This document shows, piece by piece, positions 40,210-48,708 of a stretch of 64,000 nt of DNA. The position numbers and the translations under genes were made by a program. Numbering within the stretch: the stretch's first letter is position 1; the number at the start of each line of letters is the position of its first letter. The stretch spans positions 62,001 through 126,000 of IMG/VR virus record IMGVR_UViG_3300018876_000008. One strand, written 5' to 3'. A model generated the notes under the pieces. That model ran no database searches, was not told the origin of the DNA, and saw only the letters and a list, made by a program, of their open reading frames with translations. The stretch comes from a virus.

Positions 40210-40831
40210 CAAAGAAGATTTTAAAATTGCTACCGAAAAATTATTAAATACTTTAGGTCGTGACATGGGTATTAAATACTATGGGTTTGATACTGAATAT
40301 GAAGTTGCTAGTATTGTCGATTATACTACCGGTAAAGAAATTACAGACTTTGATTTGAATGATTACGAGAATTATACTGTGATAGTTAAATCTAAAAAAC
40401 CACTTCCTGAAATATTTGATGTAAAAATTGAACCGTTATTTAGATATGGTAAGTATGCTCAACCTGAGGACTTAAAATTTAATTTAGAATATCTTACTCA
40501 ATATATAACACCAAATAGGTTAGGTATAGACCTTGTCGGACCTGAGTGGAAATATGGGGATAGTACATACGCTACTTCAAAATCTTTTGAAGAAAAATGG
40601 GGTAGAAGTTTAGAAAGGGACGCGAATGATTTTAAATTAAATCCCGATAATTGGATACTACTAAGTAATGATGTCGTTGTCGATAAATTAACTGGTGATA
40701 GTTTTCCTTTAATGTATAATGGGTTGATTGATAAAACTGAAGTATGGAACATAGCCAGAGTTGATGACGATGAGTGGTGGAATTCTTTAAATGATGAGGA
40801 TAAAGAAAAGTTAAATGATAACTTTAGTTAG
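40202..40831 (+). CDS. small acidic family protein
   Basis: A 209-residue protein. YENYTVIVKSKKPLPEIFDVK (about 57-77) matches the 'xFxVxxxTDIPLNFD' strand of the convergent neighbour. The C-terminus is Trp/Asp-rich (VDDDEWWNSLNDEDK). Belongs to a set of small acidic, Tyr/Asp-rich proteins between 40 and 46 kb. Function unknown. Confidence 0.6.
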   Translation: MTNKEDFKIATEKLLNTLGRDMGIKYYGFDTEYEVASIVDYTTGKEITDFDLNDYENYTVIVKSKKPLPEIFDVKIEPLFRYGKYAQPEDLKFNLEYLTQYITPNRLGIDLVGPEWKYGDSTYATSKSFEEKWGRSLERDANDFKLNPDNWILLSNDVVVDKLTGDSFPLMYNGLIDKTEVWNIARVDDDEWWNSLNDEDKEKLNDNFS

Positions 40832-41277
40832 TGAAATTGAGAACTAGCGGGTCTACCAAACATATGGTCATTCCAAATAACTTGACCTTCATCACCAATT
40901 ATAGATAATTCAATAGCCACTTTAGGTTGATTCTTACCCTTAGGTAAAATAACATTTAGTATTTGTTCAGGTATTATAATATCCGCCAAATAAAATGGGT
41001 CAATACCGTATTCCCATATTTCATTTTCTATTTCATCATAACCTTCGATTTCACCATTTTTAATCTCTTTATCAAAATTAAGTGGGATGTCAGTGTATAA
41101 TGTTACCTTAAAAATATAGTGTTCGTATTTAGTAGTGAATTGACTATTAGAAGTTTTTTCTACAAATTCAAAATCGATTGCATTAATTTCAAATTTATCT
41201 TTATAGATTGACCTTAATGTAGGGGTATTTAAAAGTACTTTACCTAACTCAACTATTTTATCTATATCTAATTCCAT
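40828..41277 (-). CDS. small acidic family protein
   Basis: A 149-residue protein. YEHYIFKVTLYTDIPLNFDKE is the diagnostic strand shared with neighbours. Convergent with the preceding gene by 4 bases, and divergent from 41305 across a bidirectional promoter motif. Confidence 0.6.
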   Translation of the reverse strand: MELDIDKIVELGKVLLNTPTLRSIYKDKFEINAIDFEFVEKTSNSQFTTKYEHYIFKVTLYTDIPLNFDKEIKNGEIEGYDEIENEIWEYGIDPFYLADIIIPEQILNVILPKGKNQPKVAIELSIIGDEGQVIWNDHMFGRPASSQFH

Positions 41278-41281
41278 AACT

Positions 41282-41299
41282 ATAAATATAACTATTTAT
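41282..41299. promoter_or_regulatory. divergent pair of ATATTTAT-type promoter motifs
   Basis: TATAAATAT for the minus gene at 41277 and CTATTTAT for the plus gene at 41305, back to back. Confidence 0.5.
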
Positions 41300-41304
41300 A
41301 TATA

Positions 41305-41961
41305 ATGAATAGAAGTGAAGAATTAAATAAAAGAAGGGAACAATTAAAAATTGACCACGAAGCTAAGACAAATTTAGAAATGGTTAGAAAGGTCTTAGAT
41401 GGGTTAGCTTTTAAAAATTTAGATGTTAATTATGATATTAAAATTAATAAAAAACATCTAGGTGCAACATTACCATATTACTATGATATTTGGGTGGATG
41501 TTGATGTTGATAAACATTACTCAAAATCCCCTAATTATGACCAACAGTATGTGGATGTGATTTATGACTTAGAACAAAAAATAGAAAATGCATTAAGATA
41601 TGTTAATCTACAAAATTATTTTGGGGGTGTCATATTTGACTACCAAAATGATGAATTAGTAGAATTTGAAATAAATCGATTAAATGACCGATTTAAAAAA
41701 TACATTCAATCACAATTCCCCAATGTAACTGATACAGATTATATTGGTGCTGATATATATTTTTATTTTTATAAAAGTGAAACTGATAATCCATACATGA
41801 GAGTAGAATTTATAGGTAACCCTCCATTCGCCCATGACCCTGAAACGGGTGAAGATTATGATGTATTTAGTTGTGACGAATTATATGAGATGATGAACAA
41901 TTTTTATTTCACTTCTCCACTATCTTCTGAATTCGAATACGAAAACTTTACTTGCTCCTAA
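41305..41961 (+). CDS. small acidic family protein
   Basis: A 218-residue protein. IENALRYVNLQNYFGGV and PYYYDIWVDVDVDKHY resemble the gene pair at 30759/31075. Very acidic. Function unknown. Confidence 0.6.
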   Translation: MNRSEELNKRREQLKIDHEAKTNLEMVRKVLDGLAFKNLDVNYDIKINKKHLGATLPYYYDIWVDVDVDKHYSKSPNYDQQYVDVIYDLEQKIENALRYVNLQNYFGGVIFDYQNDELVEFEINRLNDRFKKYIQSQFPNVTDTDYIGADIYFYFYKSETDNPYMRVEFIGNPPFAHDPETGEDYDVFSCDELYEMMNNFYFTSPLSSEFEYENFTCS

Positions 41962-41979
41962 TATATTAAGTATTAGTTG

Positions 41980-41987
41980 ATATTTAT
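41980..41987 (+). promoter_or_regulatory. ATATTTAT promoter motif before 41992
   Basis: GATATTTATCTATATGAAAC; four bases before the ATG. Confidence 0.5.
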
Positions 41988-41991
41988 CTAT

Positions 41992-43071
41992 ATGAAACAG
42001 ATTAAACTTGTCAATGTATTAAAAGAATCGGTACAAGAAATGTACTCACAAGACAAAACATCATCGGGTGTGGGAGAACTTGTATTTGACAAAATTTGGT
42101 ACTCACAACAATATGGTAACTCGGTATACTTTTCAAATTTTGATAAATCCTTAGGTTCAGTTGCTAACAGTAGTAAATTAAAGTTAACTGATAAAAAAAC
42201 GGGTGAGGAATACATTTTTGATTCCGAAGATTTAAGAAGCACTAGAAACGGTAAAACATTATACATTCCTATGGGAGAGATTAAACAACTCTACCCAAGA
42301 TTACTTTCAGATTTATTAGATAAAGAACATAAAAATAAAAATGAAAACTTAAGTGTTAATACACTAAAAACAAAAGCCTCAGGAATACCTCAACTTATAT
42401 TAGATATTTTAAAAGAAGTGTACCCAAATAATTGGGGTAAGATTGACGAACCTGGATGTGAAACATTAGAAGGGGTCATCGATATCTTTCCCGCGATGGA
42501 AGGGGAAAGATGGTCTATACTAAATTTCTTCGATACTAATCCAGGTGTAATCAGATTATTATTAGAAAAATATCAGGACGAAAACGAGGATACTACATTA
42601 GAAGGATTCAAAGATTACCTAAGAGATAATAAGGATGAATTGTTCAGAGCTGACAGTCCATTCTTACAAACATTAGTAAAGAGAAACTTACAATCATTCG
42701 AAAGAGGGTGGAAGACCGAAGCAGAGGTCATAGACATCGTTAAAAGAGAGAATCCCGAACTAACTGATGAAGACTTTGTACAATACTGTTTAGGTTCAAT
42801 ACAAGACCGTGTAAGTGGTGTAGACTTTAAAGTTAAAGGAAAGGGTTACCAAACAAAACCAGCGTCTAAAATGGAAAGATTAAGAAACGGTGGTATAAGA
42901 GTACAAACTTATGGTATGAGAGATTGGTACAAAAGAAAACCTGAGATAGATTACATACTATATTCTAACGGTAAAAACATAGCCGTATTCCCTAACAGTA
43001 ACTATACAGTTTCGAAAGATGGTAAAACAGTAACACATTTCGGACCCATAGTTAAAGATTCATTTGTATAA
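41992..43071 (+). CDS. leader-type protein, possible nuclease-like C-terminus
   Basis: A 359-residue protein starting MKQIKLVNVLKESVQEMY. Residues about 265-300 (QDRVSGVDFKVKGKGYQTKP) have the D-x(n)-Q-x-K order seen in some PD-(D/E)XK nucleases, with Glu upstream (WKTEAEVIDIVKRENPE). It could be a nuclease or a structural protein; confidence in the nuclease reading is low. Start at 41992 rather than 41977, since it fits the promoter motif. Confidence 0.6.
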   Translation: MKQIKLVNVLKESVQEMYSQDKTSSGVGELVFDKIWYSQQYGNSVYFSNFDKSLGSVANSSKLKLTDKKTGEEYIFDSEDLRSTRNGKTLYIPMGEIKQLYPRLLSDLLDKEHKNKNENLSVNTLKTKASGIPQLILDILKEVYPNNWGKIDEPGCETLEGVIDIFPAMEGERWSILNFFDTNPGVIRLLLEKYQDENEDTTLEGFKDYLRDNKDELFRADSPFLQTLVKRNLQSFERGWKTEAEVIDIVKRENPELTDEDFVQYCLGSIQDRVSGVDFKVKGKGYQTKPASKMERLRNGGIRVQTYGMRDWYKRKPEIDYILYSNGKNIAVFPNSNYTVSKDGKTVTHFGPIVKDSFV

Positions 43072-43086
43072 ATAAAATTATTATTC

Positions 43087-43094
43087 TATATTTG
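43087..43094 (+). promoter_or_regulatory. TATATTTG -7 element before 43114
   Basis: TATATTTG with a TTTG about 17 bases upstream (slightly short), 19 bases before the ATG. Confidence 0.4.
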
Positions 43095-43113
43095 TCCTAT
43101 AACAAAGACAGAT

Positions 43114-43404
43114 ATGAGTAAATACCGAGTAGTTCGAGAAGATTATTATAATGAACGGGGTATCTCTTTTGATACATGTTTCTTTATTCAAAAACAAAAA
43201 TCATTTCTATTTTTTAAAAGATGGGTATATATCACACATAAGGATGTGGGAATTAAAACTCTAAATAAAGTACCTCTACATTTTAAAGGTGGACTACTCG
43301 AAGCTGAAGATTTTATTAAAGATGTTCTCAGTAAAGATATTATGATTAATGGTCATCATCTTTCTGTCCTAAAAGAGTATGACTCTAAGGGTGTCAGTAT
43401 ATAA
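43114..43404 (+). CDS. 96-residue hypothetical protein
   Basis: Begins MSKYRVVREDYYNERG; basic, with aromatic-rich strand (FIQKQKSFLFFKRWVYI). Not recognised. Confidence 0.6.
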   Translation: MSKYRVVREDYYNERGISFDTCFFIQKQKSFLFFKRWVYITHKDVGIKTLNKVPLHFKGGLLEAEDFIKDVLSKDIMINGHHLSVLKEYDSKGVSI

Positions 43405-44198
43405 ATTTCTAAATTTTTTTGTGTCTACATTTCTCAGGCGGGGGGTCTTTAAAAAACTTTCTATTGTAAACCTCAAGGTTATAACTCCAAAGTTTCTTCA
43501 ATATATTATATAAGAGATTCATTTATATAGAGTCCATAAGATAATACCCACTCTTTACATATACACAGTAAAAGAAAGGGGTATTGTATGGATATACATA
43601 TAAAGGTTAAGAAAAGGGGGTATCTATATGAGTAAACATATAATCCCTAATAAAAGGGTGTGGAGTATAGTCTATTATATAATACACTACCTATAATTCT
43701 CCGTAAGGAGAAGAAAACCAAAGTGTAGTGTGAGTATAGACTCATATAAGAACACCCTCTTAATAGAAAATCACCCAAAATCACGGTTTCATCTACGAAA
43801 CACTCTACAAAACACCACTTAGAACACCATTAACCGATATATAGGGATGGTGCCCACTAGTATTTCTAAATAGGGGATTCCGACAGTAAGGGAGGGGGTT
43901 ATGACCATTAGTGAACATAATCACCTAAAAGTATAACTAAATGGGGATTTCACCGATGAAAACAAAGATTTTTTAGGTATCTGTCGGAATAAACTCTTTG
44001 GAAATATTATTAAATGGTGTAAAACTAATGATTTAATATACTTAATTAATCATTCATATGCCGGAATCGGTTCCTTCGGACCTCTTTCTCGACCTTCGGT
44101 CGGTCTTTTTTCTTCTAAAAAATTTTTTTTTAACGGGTCCTTCGTCCCGTATTATTTACACCTTTTTAAGAAAGTCTTTAAACATAAAGGGGTCACAT
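43405..44198 (+). ncRNA. second structured non-coding region
   Basis: About 0.8 kb without a credible gene. Nested helices: AATACCC (43543) with GGGTATT (43579); AGTCTAT/ATAGACT, ACACTAC/GTAGTGT and TTCTCC-GTAA-GGAGAA around 43705; perfect 10-bp ATTCCGACAG (43877) with CTGTCGGAAT (43981) enclosing GATTTCA-CCGA-TGAAAAC (43946). Then come three hairpins with CTTC/TTCG loops (44067-44150), the middle one followed by T6. The GTAA (GNRA) loop suggests the plus strand is transcribed. RNA identity is inferred. Confidence 0.5.
44085..44112 (+). terminator. hairpin plus T-run, probable terminator of the structured region
   Basis: CGACC-TTC-GGTCG followed by GTCTTTTTTC. Confidence 0.55.
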
Positions 44199-44206
44199 AT
44201 ATTTAT
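44199..44206 (+). promoter_or_regulatory. ATATTTAT promoter motif before 44211
   Basis: CATATATTTATAGTTATGG; four bases before the ATG. Confidence 0.5.
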
Positions 44207-44210
44207 AGTT

Positions 44211-44732
44211 ATGGATTTTAATTTAATGAGTGACATGTTTAATAGAATAATGCCTAAATCATATGAAGATTTATCTAAGTATTCTAATATGGTTATGGAC
44301 CATACTTTATTAGATGGTAAGATAAAGAATATTGAATTAAAGTTTGAACCTTCTAAAGAACCTATTAAATATGGTGGATGGGAAATGAGACAACCCGGTA
44401 CTTTAGTTGTTAATGTATTTTTAAATACAGAAAATTTTTATGGAATATCTGATAGTATACCAGGGATAGAAAAGACATATGAATTAATGCCTGAACTTGA
44501 AGCCGACACTTTTTTAGAATTTAATGGATACGAATTTATAAAAAACATAATCTTCCCATATATTTCAAAAAAGTTTCTTAGATTATTAGGGTTGTCATTT
44601 AATGATATCCCTTATATAGAATTTAATCTTATTAATCACAAAGGTGATGTTTTAGTTAATTACGAAGAAGATTTGGATACGTATGTTAGACCTTATTTGT
44701 TTGACAAACGTTTGTGGAAAAAAATAGATTAA
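44211..44732 (+). CDS. small acidic family protein
   Basis: A 173-residue protein beginning MDFNLMSDMFNRIM. GTLVVNVFLNTENFYG matches the shared strand of the family. Start placed at 44211; the longer frame from 44058 runs through terminator-like hairpins. Convergent with the next gene. Confidence 0.6.
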   Translation: MDFNLMSDMFNRIMPKSYEDLSKYSNMVMDHTLLDGKIKNIELKFEPSKEPIKYGGWEMRQPGTLVVNVFLNTENFYGISDSIPGIEKTYELMPELEADTFLEFNGYEFIKNIIFPYISKKFLRLLGLSFNDIPYIEFNLINHKGDVLVNYEEDLDTYVRPYLFDKRLWKKID

Positions 44733-45610
44733 AGTTCGTACTTACCTTTATTGGTTTCTAACCAATTAACAAACATATCTAATACTTCAAAGTCAACGTC
44801 CTCAAGGTATTCACCATAATTTAAATTATTTAAACCATCATAAGATGGTAAAGTAACTTGAATTAATACTGATATATTTTCAGTGAAAATATTATCATAG
44901 ACCATACCTGAATCGTATAGCATATCATAAAATGATGAGAATATATCACCATCAACGTTAAAGTGTCTATCTCTTGATTCTTCAGTAACTAAATTAGATA
45001 TTAATTCAAAAATATAATCAGGAGAAACCTCTTCAGATATACCTTCAACACTCTCTATAAAATCGTTAATAGTTTTACGAGTAAACGGATTACCATTTAA
45101 TTTTAATAATTCAGGATTATTTATTATTGCATCAAAACGAATAAAATCTTCATCCTCTAATTCAAAATAATAATTTATTTTACTATTGTATCCTTCTAAT
45201 AGTAAACTCTTAACAGTAGAGTTTAAAGGGAGTGTAACTTTAAAGTATTTAGTTATGTTTTTATAGTAATCTTGAATATTATTTTTAAGTTTATCACTTA
45301 AAGTTAAATTATTCCCAATTTTTTTACCATTTAAAATCACATTTCTAATATAAAAAGTTTTATTTAGAACTTTAGGTATATTGAAATAGGGTGAGTCTTT
45401 CATAAAAAGAGAAACAAACATATCTGAAAACATGACTTTAGTTAATATTGGTACAGGAAAATCTCCTTCCACAAAGATATCGATTGGTCTCAAACCATTA
45501 TCAGGTTCTTTCTCTCCCAATTCATAAGTTATATCCATACCCATATACTTAGAACGAGTTTGGTTCATAAATTGAATTAACATGTCGAATTTGGTATCCA
45601 TTTCACTCAT
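44729..45610 (-). CDS. acidic family protein, long member
   Basis: A 293-residue protein. LRPIDIFVEGDFPVPILTKVMF (about 36-57) is the shared strand. Asp/Glu/Asn-rich. Function unknown. Confidence 0.6.
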   Translation of the reverse strand: MSEMDTKFDMLIQFMNQTRSKYMGMDITYELGEKEPDNGLRPIDIFVEGDFPVPILTKVMFSDMFVSLFMKDSPYFNIPKVLNKTFYIRNVILNGKKIGNNLTLSDKLKNNIQDYYKNITKYFKVTLPLNSTVKSLLLEGYNSKINYYFELEDEDFIRFDAIINNPELLKLNGNPFTRKTINDFIESVEGISEEVSPDYIFELISNLVTEESRDRHFNVDGDIFSSFYDMLYDSGMVYDNIFTENISVLIQVTLPSYDGLNNLNYGEYLEDVDFEVLDMFVNWLETNKGKYEL

Positions 45611-45615
45611 AACCT

Positions 45616-45623
45616 ATAAATAG
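45616..45623 (-). promoter_or_regulatory. CTATTTAT promoter motif (minus)
   Basis: On the minus strand ACTATTTATAGGTTATG, five bases before the start at 45610. Confidence 0.45.
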
Positions 45624-45653
45624 TTACGTAAAACATATTTAACCGAACAACTA

Positions 45654-45661
45654 ATATTTAT
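45654..45661 (+). promoter_or_regulatory. ATATTTAT promoter motif before 45666
   Basis: AATATTTATTAATATGAG; four bases before the ATG. Confidence 0.5.
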
Positions 45662-45665
45662 TAAT

Positions 45666-46028
45666 ATGAGTAACAAAGTTGCATTAGAGTTATTAAGGGA
45701 CTTTTTCATGATGCTTGGGCCCAAGAGACCTACCGAGTTTTATAACTTTGTGGTGACCCCTTATAAGGATTATAAGGAGGGTTCTCACGTTATATCTTTT
45801 AACCTATCAGATAAGTTAAAGGAAGAGTTGAATATTGATATAAATATGTTACCATTAAGTGCCAGTTCTTTAGAGAATTTGATTTTGTCTCACATGACTA
45901 GTGAGACCGGAGTTAATCAAAAATTTATGAATCTAATAGATTTTATTAAATCTTTACCTGATTTTAAAAAAAAGATTGACAACTATTTTGAAAAACAAAA
46001 TATAGATATTATATTTGAGTTCCAATAG
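45666..46028 (+). CDS. small acidic family protein
   Basis: A 120-residue protein. EGSHVISFNLSDKLKEELNID contains the family strand. Helical C-terminus. Function unknown. Confidence 0.6.
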   Translation: MSNKVALELLRDFFMMLGPKRPTEFYNFVVTPYKDYKEGSHVISFNLSDKLKEELNIDINMLPLSASSLENLILSHMTSETGVNQKFMNLIDFIKSLPDFKKKIDNYFEKQNIDIIFEFQ

Positions 46029-46056
46029 TATTCCATAAATTATTTAAACAGAAAGA

Positions 46057-46272
46057 ATGGGAAATGCAGAGAAAATTAATCAACTTGAAAAACAGATTAA
46101 AGTTTTGGAGGATGAGAAATCAACTATACAAGAACAGTGTAGTCATAAAGAAACTCGTGTCCAATTCGAAAAAGGTACCAGTAATATGAGATTGTACTGC
46201 TGTGAATGTAATAGACAATTAGGTTTTCCTTCACAGAGCGAAATCGATAAATTTTTAAACGTAAAAAAATAA
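46057..46272 (+). CDS. coiled-coil zinc-ribbon-like small protein
   Basis: A 71-residue protein: coiled coil (about 3-28) followed by C-x-H (29-31) and C-C-x-x-C (49-53), a possible zinc site. Four bases before the metallothionein-like peptide gene, so they may be co-expressed. Confidence 0.6.
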   Translation: MGNAEKINQLEKQIKVLEDEKSTIQEQCSHKETRVQFEKGTSNMRLYCCECNRQLGFPSQSEIDKFLNVKK

Positions 46273-46275
46273 AAT

Positions 46276-46383
46276 ATGGCTTGTGAAAATTGTACGTGTA
46301 ACAAAGACAAATGTCTTAACGAAGGTTGTACTTGCACTAACTGTGAGTGTAAATTTATAGATAATACCTCTGAGGAGGTTTAG
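46276..46383 (+). CDS. metallothionein-like Cys-rich peptide
   Basis: A 35-residue peptide with eight Cys at positions 3, 6, 8, 13, 18, 20, 23 and 25, in C-x2-C-x-C and C-x-C-x2-C-x-C spacings, ending in an acidic tail. This is the spacing of metal-thiolate clusters. It follows the zinc-ribbon-like gene immediately and is followed by a terminator. It would bind Zn, Cd or Cu (inference). Confidence 0.6.
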   Translation: MACENCTCNKDKCLNEGCTCTNCECKFIDNTSEEV

Positions 46384-46407
46384 GACCGCTTATGTTTATG
46401 GGCGATT

Positions 46408-46441
46408 TTAAGGGGGAAGGTTCGCTACCGTCTCCCTTTTC
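46408..46441. terminator. terminator between convergent genes
   Basis: AAGGGGGAAGG and CCGTCTCCCTTTT arms with TTCG-containing loop. Confidence 0.6.
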
Positions 46442-47199
46442 TATTTTCTAAAACCTTTGATTTCTTTTCTGTTAACCACATCAATTAAACTCTTTAATTG
46501 GTTAACTCTATTAGATATAACTGATTGCATTAATTCTAAGGTTTCAATATCATATTCACCATTAACGAAGTTCATAAAATCCTCCGATTTTATTTCTGGC
46601 TGTACCTCAACATCTTCATTTAATTTTGATGTATCTGAGTTCATCGGTACTTCTTTAATGTCATCTACAATTTGTTCAGTATCCCAAGTGTCACCCCACT
46701 CCTCATATAAAAACTTACCATCAGATACGTCAATTTCACGATAATCAATTTGTTTTTTGATAAACTCTTTTGAATATCCTTCAACAAATAATTTATAATA
46801 ATCGCCTTTTCTACCGGTATATCTTTCTTCAGCTAATACTTCAAATTTTTTAAGAGTTGGTACGACATACTTAGTTTTATCAGTTTCACCATCACGAATT
46901 AGTTCAATATTTTCTAATATGAAATTTCCATATAAATCTTCAATAATTCCATCAAATTTAGGTAAACCAAATAAAGATAAATTTTTAATAATTAAAGGTT
47001 TTAAACTTGTACTGTAATTTGAATCAGTAAAATCGATATCATCAAAATCTTCTACATAATCAAATGGTTCAGGGTTTTTTTCTTTTAAAAATAATAACAT
47101 AGTTATAAGTGCGTCTATATTAATTGAAGGAGCAACAACCTTTTTAAAACTTTGTTCTGTTATCATCATAATATTTTTGATTCTTTTAACTGTAGACAT
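46441..47199 (-). CDS. acidic hypothetical protein with leader-type N-terminus
   Basis: A 252-residue protein. Residues 10-18 (IMMITEQSF) echo the leader. Very acidic (EDFDDIDFTD around 48-57). C-terminus forms a helix with RVNQLKSLI. Function unknown. Confidence 0.6.
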   Translation of the reverse strand: MSTVKRIKNIMMITEQSFKKVVAPSINIDALITMLLFLKEKNPEPFDYVEDFDDIDFTDSNYSTSLKPLIIKNLSLFGLPKFDGIIEDLYGNFILENIELIRDGETDKTKYVVPTLKKFEVLAEERYTGRKGDYYKLFVEGYSKEFIKKQIDYREIDVSDGKFLYEEWGDTWDTEQIVDDIKEVPMNSDTSKLNEDVEVQPEIKSEDFMNFVNGEYDIETLELMQSVISNRVNQLKSLIDVVNRKEIKGFRK

Positions 47200-47217
47200 G
47201 TATAGTTTTATTTTTAA

Positions 47218-47237
47218 ATAAATATCTGAATATTTAT
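47218..47237. promoter_or_regulatory. divergent pair of ATATTTAT promoter motifs
   Basis: ATAAATAT (minus, for 47199) and ATATTTATATTAAAAC (plus, for 47255) adjoin one another. Confidence 0.55.
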
Positions 47238-47254
47238 ATTAAAACAATACTAAA

Positions 47255-48109
47255 GTGAATTTTGAACAAATAGTACCCTTAATAAAAAAATTTATCGATA
47301 AGGTAGTTAATCTTGATAAAACATTATCAAAACCAAGCGCCGGATTTATTATTAATAGAATGTTAACACTACCAGGTGCTAGTAGATTAGTTAGGTCTTC
47401 TTTCAATAACAAAGAAATAGTTCAATTAGCATATGCAGTTTATTTCATGTTTAAAGGTAACAGTTTGGAAGCTGCAATATGGAAATCTAAAAATGATTTA
47501 AGTCTCTTAAAATTAAGAGAAGTTGGGGATTCATATACATTAGAAATAGAATGTGAGGAATGTTATGGTGATGGCTATATAGATTGTGATGAATGTGAAG
47601 GTTCAGGTAATGAAGAATGTGAGGAATGTGAAGGTACAGGGTTAGTTTATGACGTAGATGTATCTGATGAGGACATGGAGTGTCAGGAATGCGAGGGTAC
47701 AGGACAACGTCCTTGTTGGACATGTTCGGAAAGTGGGGGACATGTTGATTGTGATAATTGTGTTGGTTCAGGGACTCATGATGATGATGAGGATACCGTA
47801 TTTTATAATGATTCTGTTTGGGTAATCGGAAATCCTGAATTAAGTCAAAAATTAGATTCTTTAGAACAAGGTACATTTATTCCGAATATAGAGGAGTTAT
47901 TAGATGAATATAAAGGGGATATAGTACTTTTATCGTGGGTTGAGGAAGCGGATAGTGAACCGATATATGATTTTGAAAGTACGTATGGAAATTATTCAGA
48001 TTTACACAAAAGTGAATCTATTGAATTCTTAAGAGATTATAAAGAGACTAGTCCATCTAGTTTTATAGAAAAACCCTCAAATAAAAATCTTATAGGTTAT
48101 AGAATCTAA
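47255..48109 (+). CDS. protein with multiple CxxCxGxG zinc repeats (DnaJ-like central domain)
   Basis: A 284-residue protein read from a GTG start. Residues about 98-175 contain CEECYGDG, CDECEGSG, CEECEGTG, CQECEGTG, a divergent CWTCSESG and CDNCVGSG: six C-x2-C units, where DnaJ has four. There is no J domain. DnaJ-type repeats bind zinc and unfolded protein. The N-terminal about 90 residues are helical and basic. A phage folding or assembly factor is plausible. Confidence 0.7.
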   Translation: MNFEQIVPLIKKFIDKVVNLDKTLSKPSAGFIINRMLTLPGASRLVRSSFNNKEIVQLAYAVYFMFKGNSLEAAIWKSKNDLSLLKLREVGDSYTLEIECEECYGDGYIDCDECEGSGNEECEECEGTGLVYDVDVSDEDMECQECEGTGQRPCWTCSESGGHVDCDNCVGSGTHDDDEDTVFYNDSVWVIGNPELSQKLDSLEQGTFIPNIEELLDEYKGDIVLLSWVEEADSEPIYDFESTYGNYSDLHKSESIEFLRDYKETSPSSFIEKPSNKNLIGYRI

Positions 48110-48114
48110 ATATT

Positions 48115-48396
48115 TTAGATTGAATACTTACTTATAAATCTTTTTATTTTATTAATATTACCAAATGATTTTAATACGATAGTTCCCCCATCTCTAGTTA
48201 TAGATACTGATAAATTATCCATATCGTAAATAATTTTATGTGTATCATTTTCCTTTATTAACTTTTTATTGTTAAACGTACTTAATTTAAATCCTAAATT
48301 AATAAGATATTCTTGTATGTCATCTTTAGGAATAAAAGATGGTTCACTCTTTTTAATTCCAAATAAATTTTTTAAAAAATTAATCATCTCTCTCAT
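48115..48396 (-). CDS. 93-residue hypothetical protein
   Basis: Begins MREMINFLKNLFGIKK (a second Met is at 48387). Basic, beta-rich end (NLSVSITRDGGTIVLKSF). Overlaps the upstream gene by 17 bases. Confidence 0.5.
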   Translation of the reverse strand: MREMINFLKNLFGIKKSEPSFIPKDDIQEYLINLGFKLSTFNNKKLIKENDTHKIIYDMDNLSVSITRDGGTIVLKSFGNINKIKRFISKYSI

Positions 48397-48688
48397 CTAT
48401 TAATGGGTATTCTTTATTGATGTGTTTTAGTCTGTTCTCCAACCAACTATTATAGGTTTCATCACTTTCTAAAATACCGTACCTATTTAATGTATCCCTT
48501 AAAATTGAAACTTCATTTCTAATATCATCCATTAATTTCCAAATGTAGGGAGGGGCTTTACTTACATTCTGAATACTTACACTGGTATGGTTTGCGGATT
48601 GCAAATATTTTCTTAATTCAGTATACATTTCGACAATTTTATTGTCGGCTTTAGTTTTATCTAAAAATTTTTCCATTGAAGTACTCAT
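48380..48688 (-). CDS. 102-residue hypothetical protein
   Basis: Helical, charged; ends LIDERDD. Preceded by an ATATTTAT motif. Not recognised. Confidence 0.55.
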   Translation of the reverse strand: MSTSMEKFLDKTKADNKIVEMYTELRKYLQSANHTSVSIQNVSKAPPYIWKLMDDIRNEVSILRDTLNRYGILESDETYNSWLENRLKHINKEYPLIDERDD

Positions 48689-48692
48689 GACT

Positions 48693-48700
48693 ATAAATAT
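48693..48700 (-). promoter_or_regulatory. ATATTTAT promoter motif (minus)
   Basis: On the minus strand ACTATATTTATAGTCATG, four bases before the start at 48688. Confidence 0.5.
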
Positions 48701-48708
48701 AGTCGAGT

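Noticed and set aside
44058-44210. Longer start for the gene at 44211
   Set aside because: The extension reads through terminator-like hairpins and the promoter motif.
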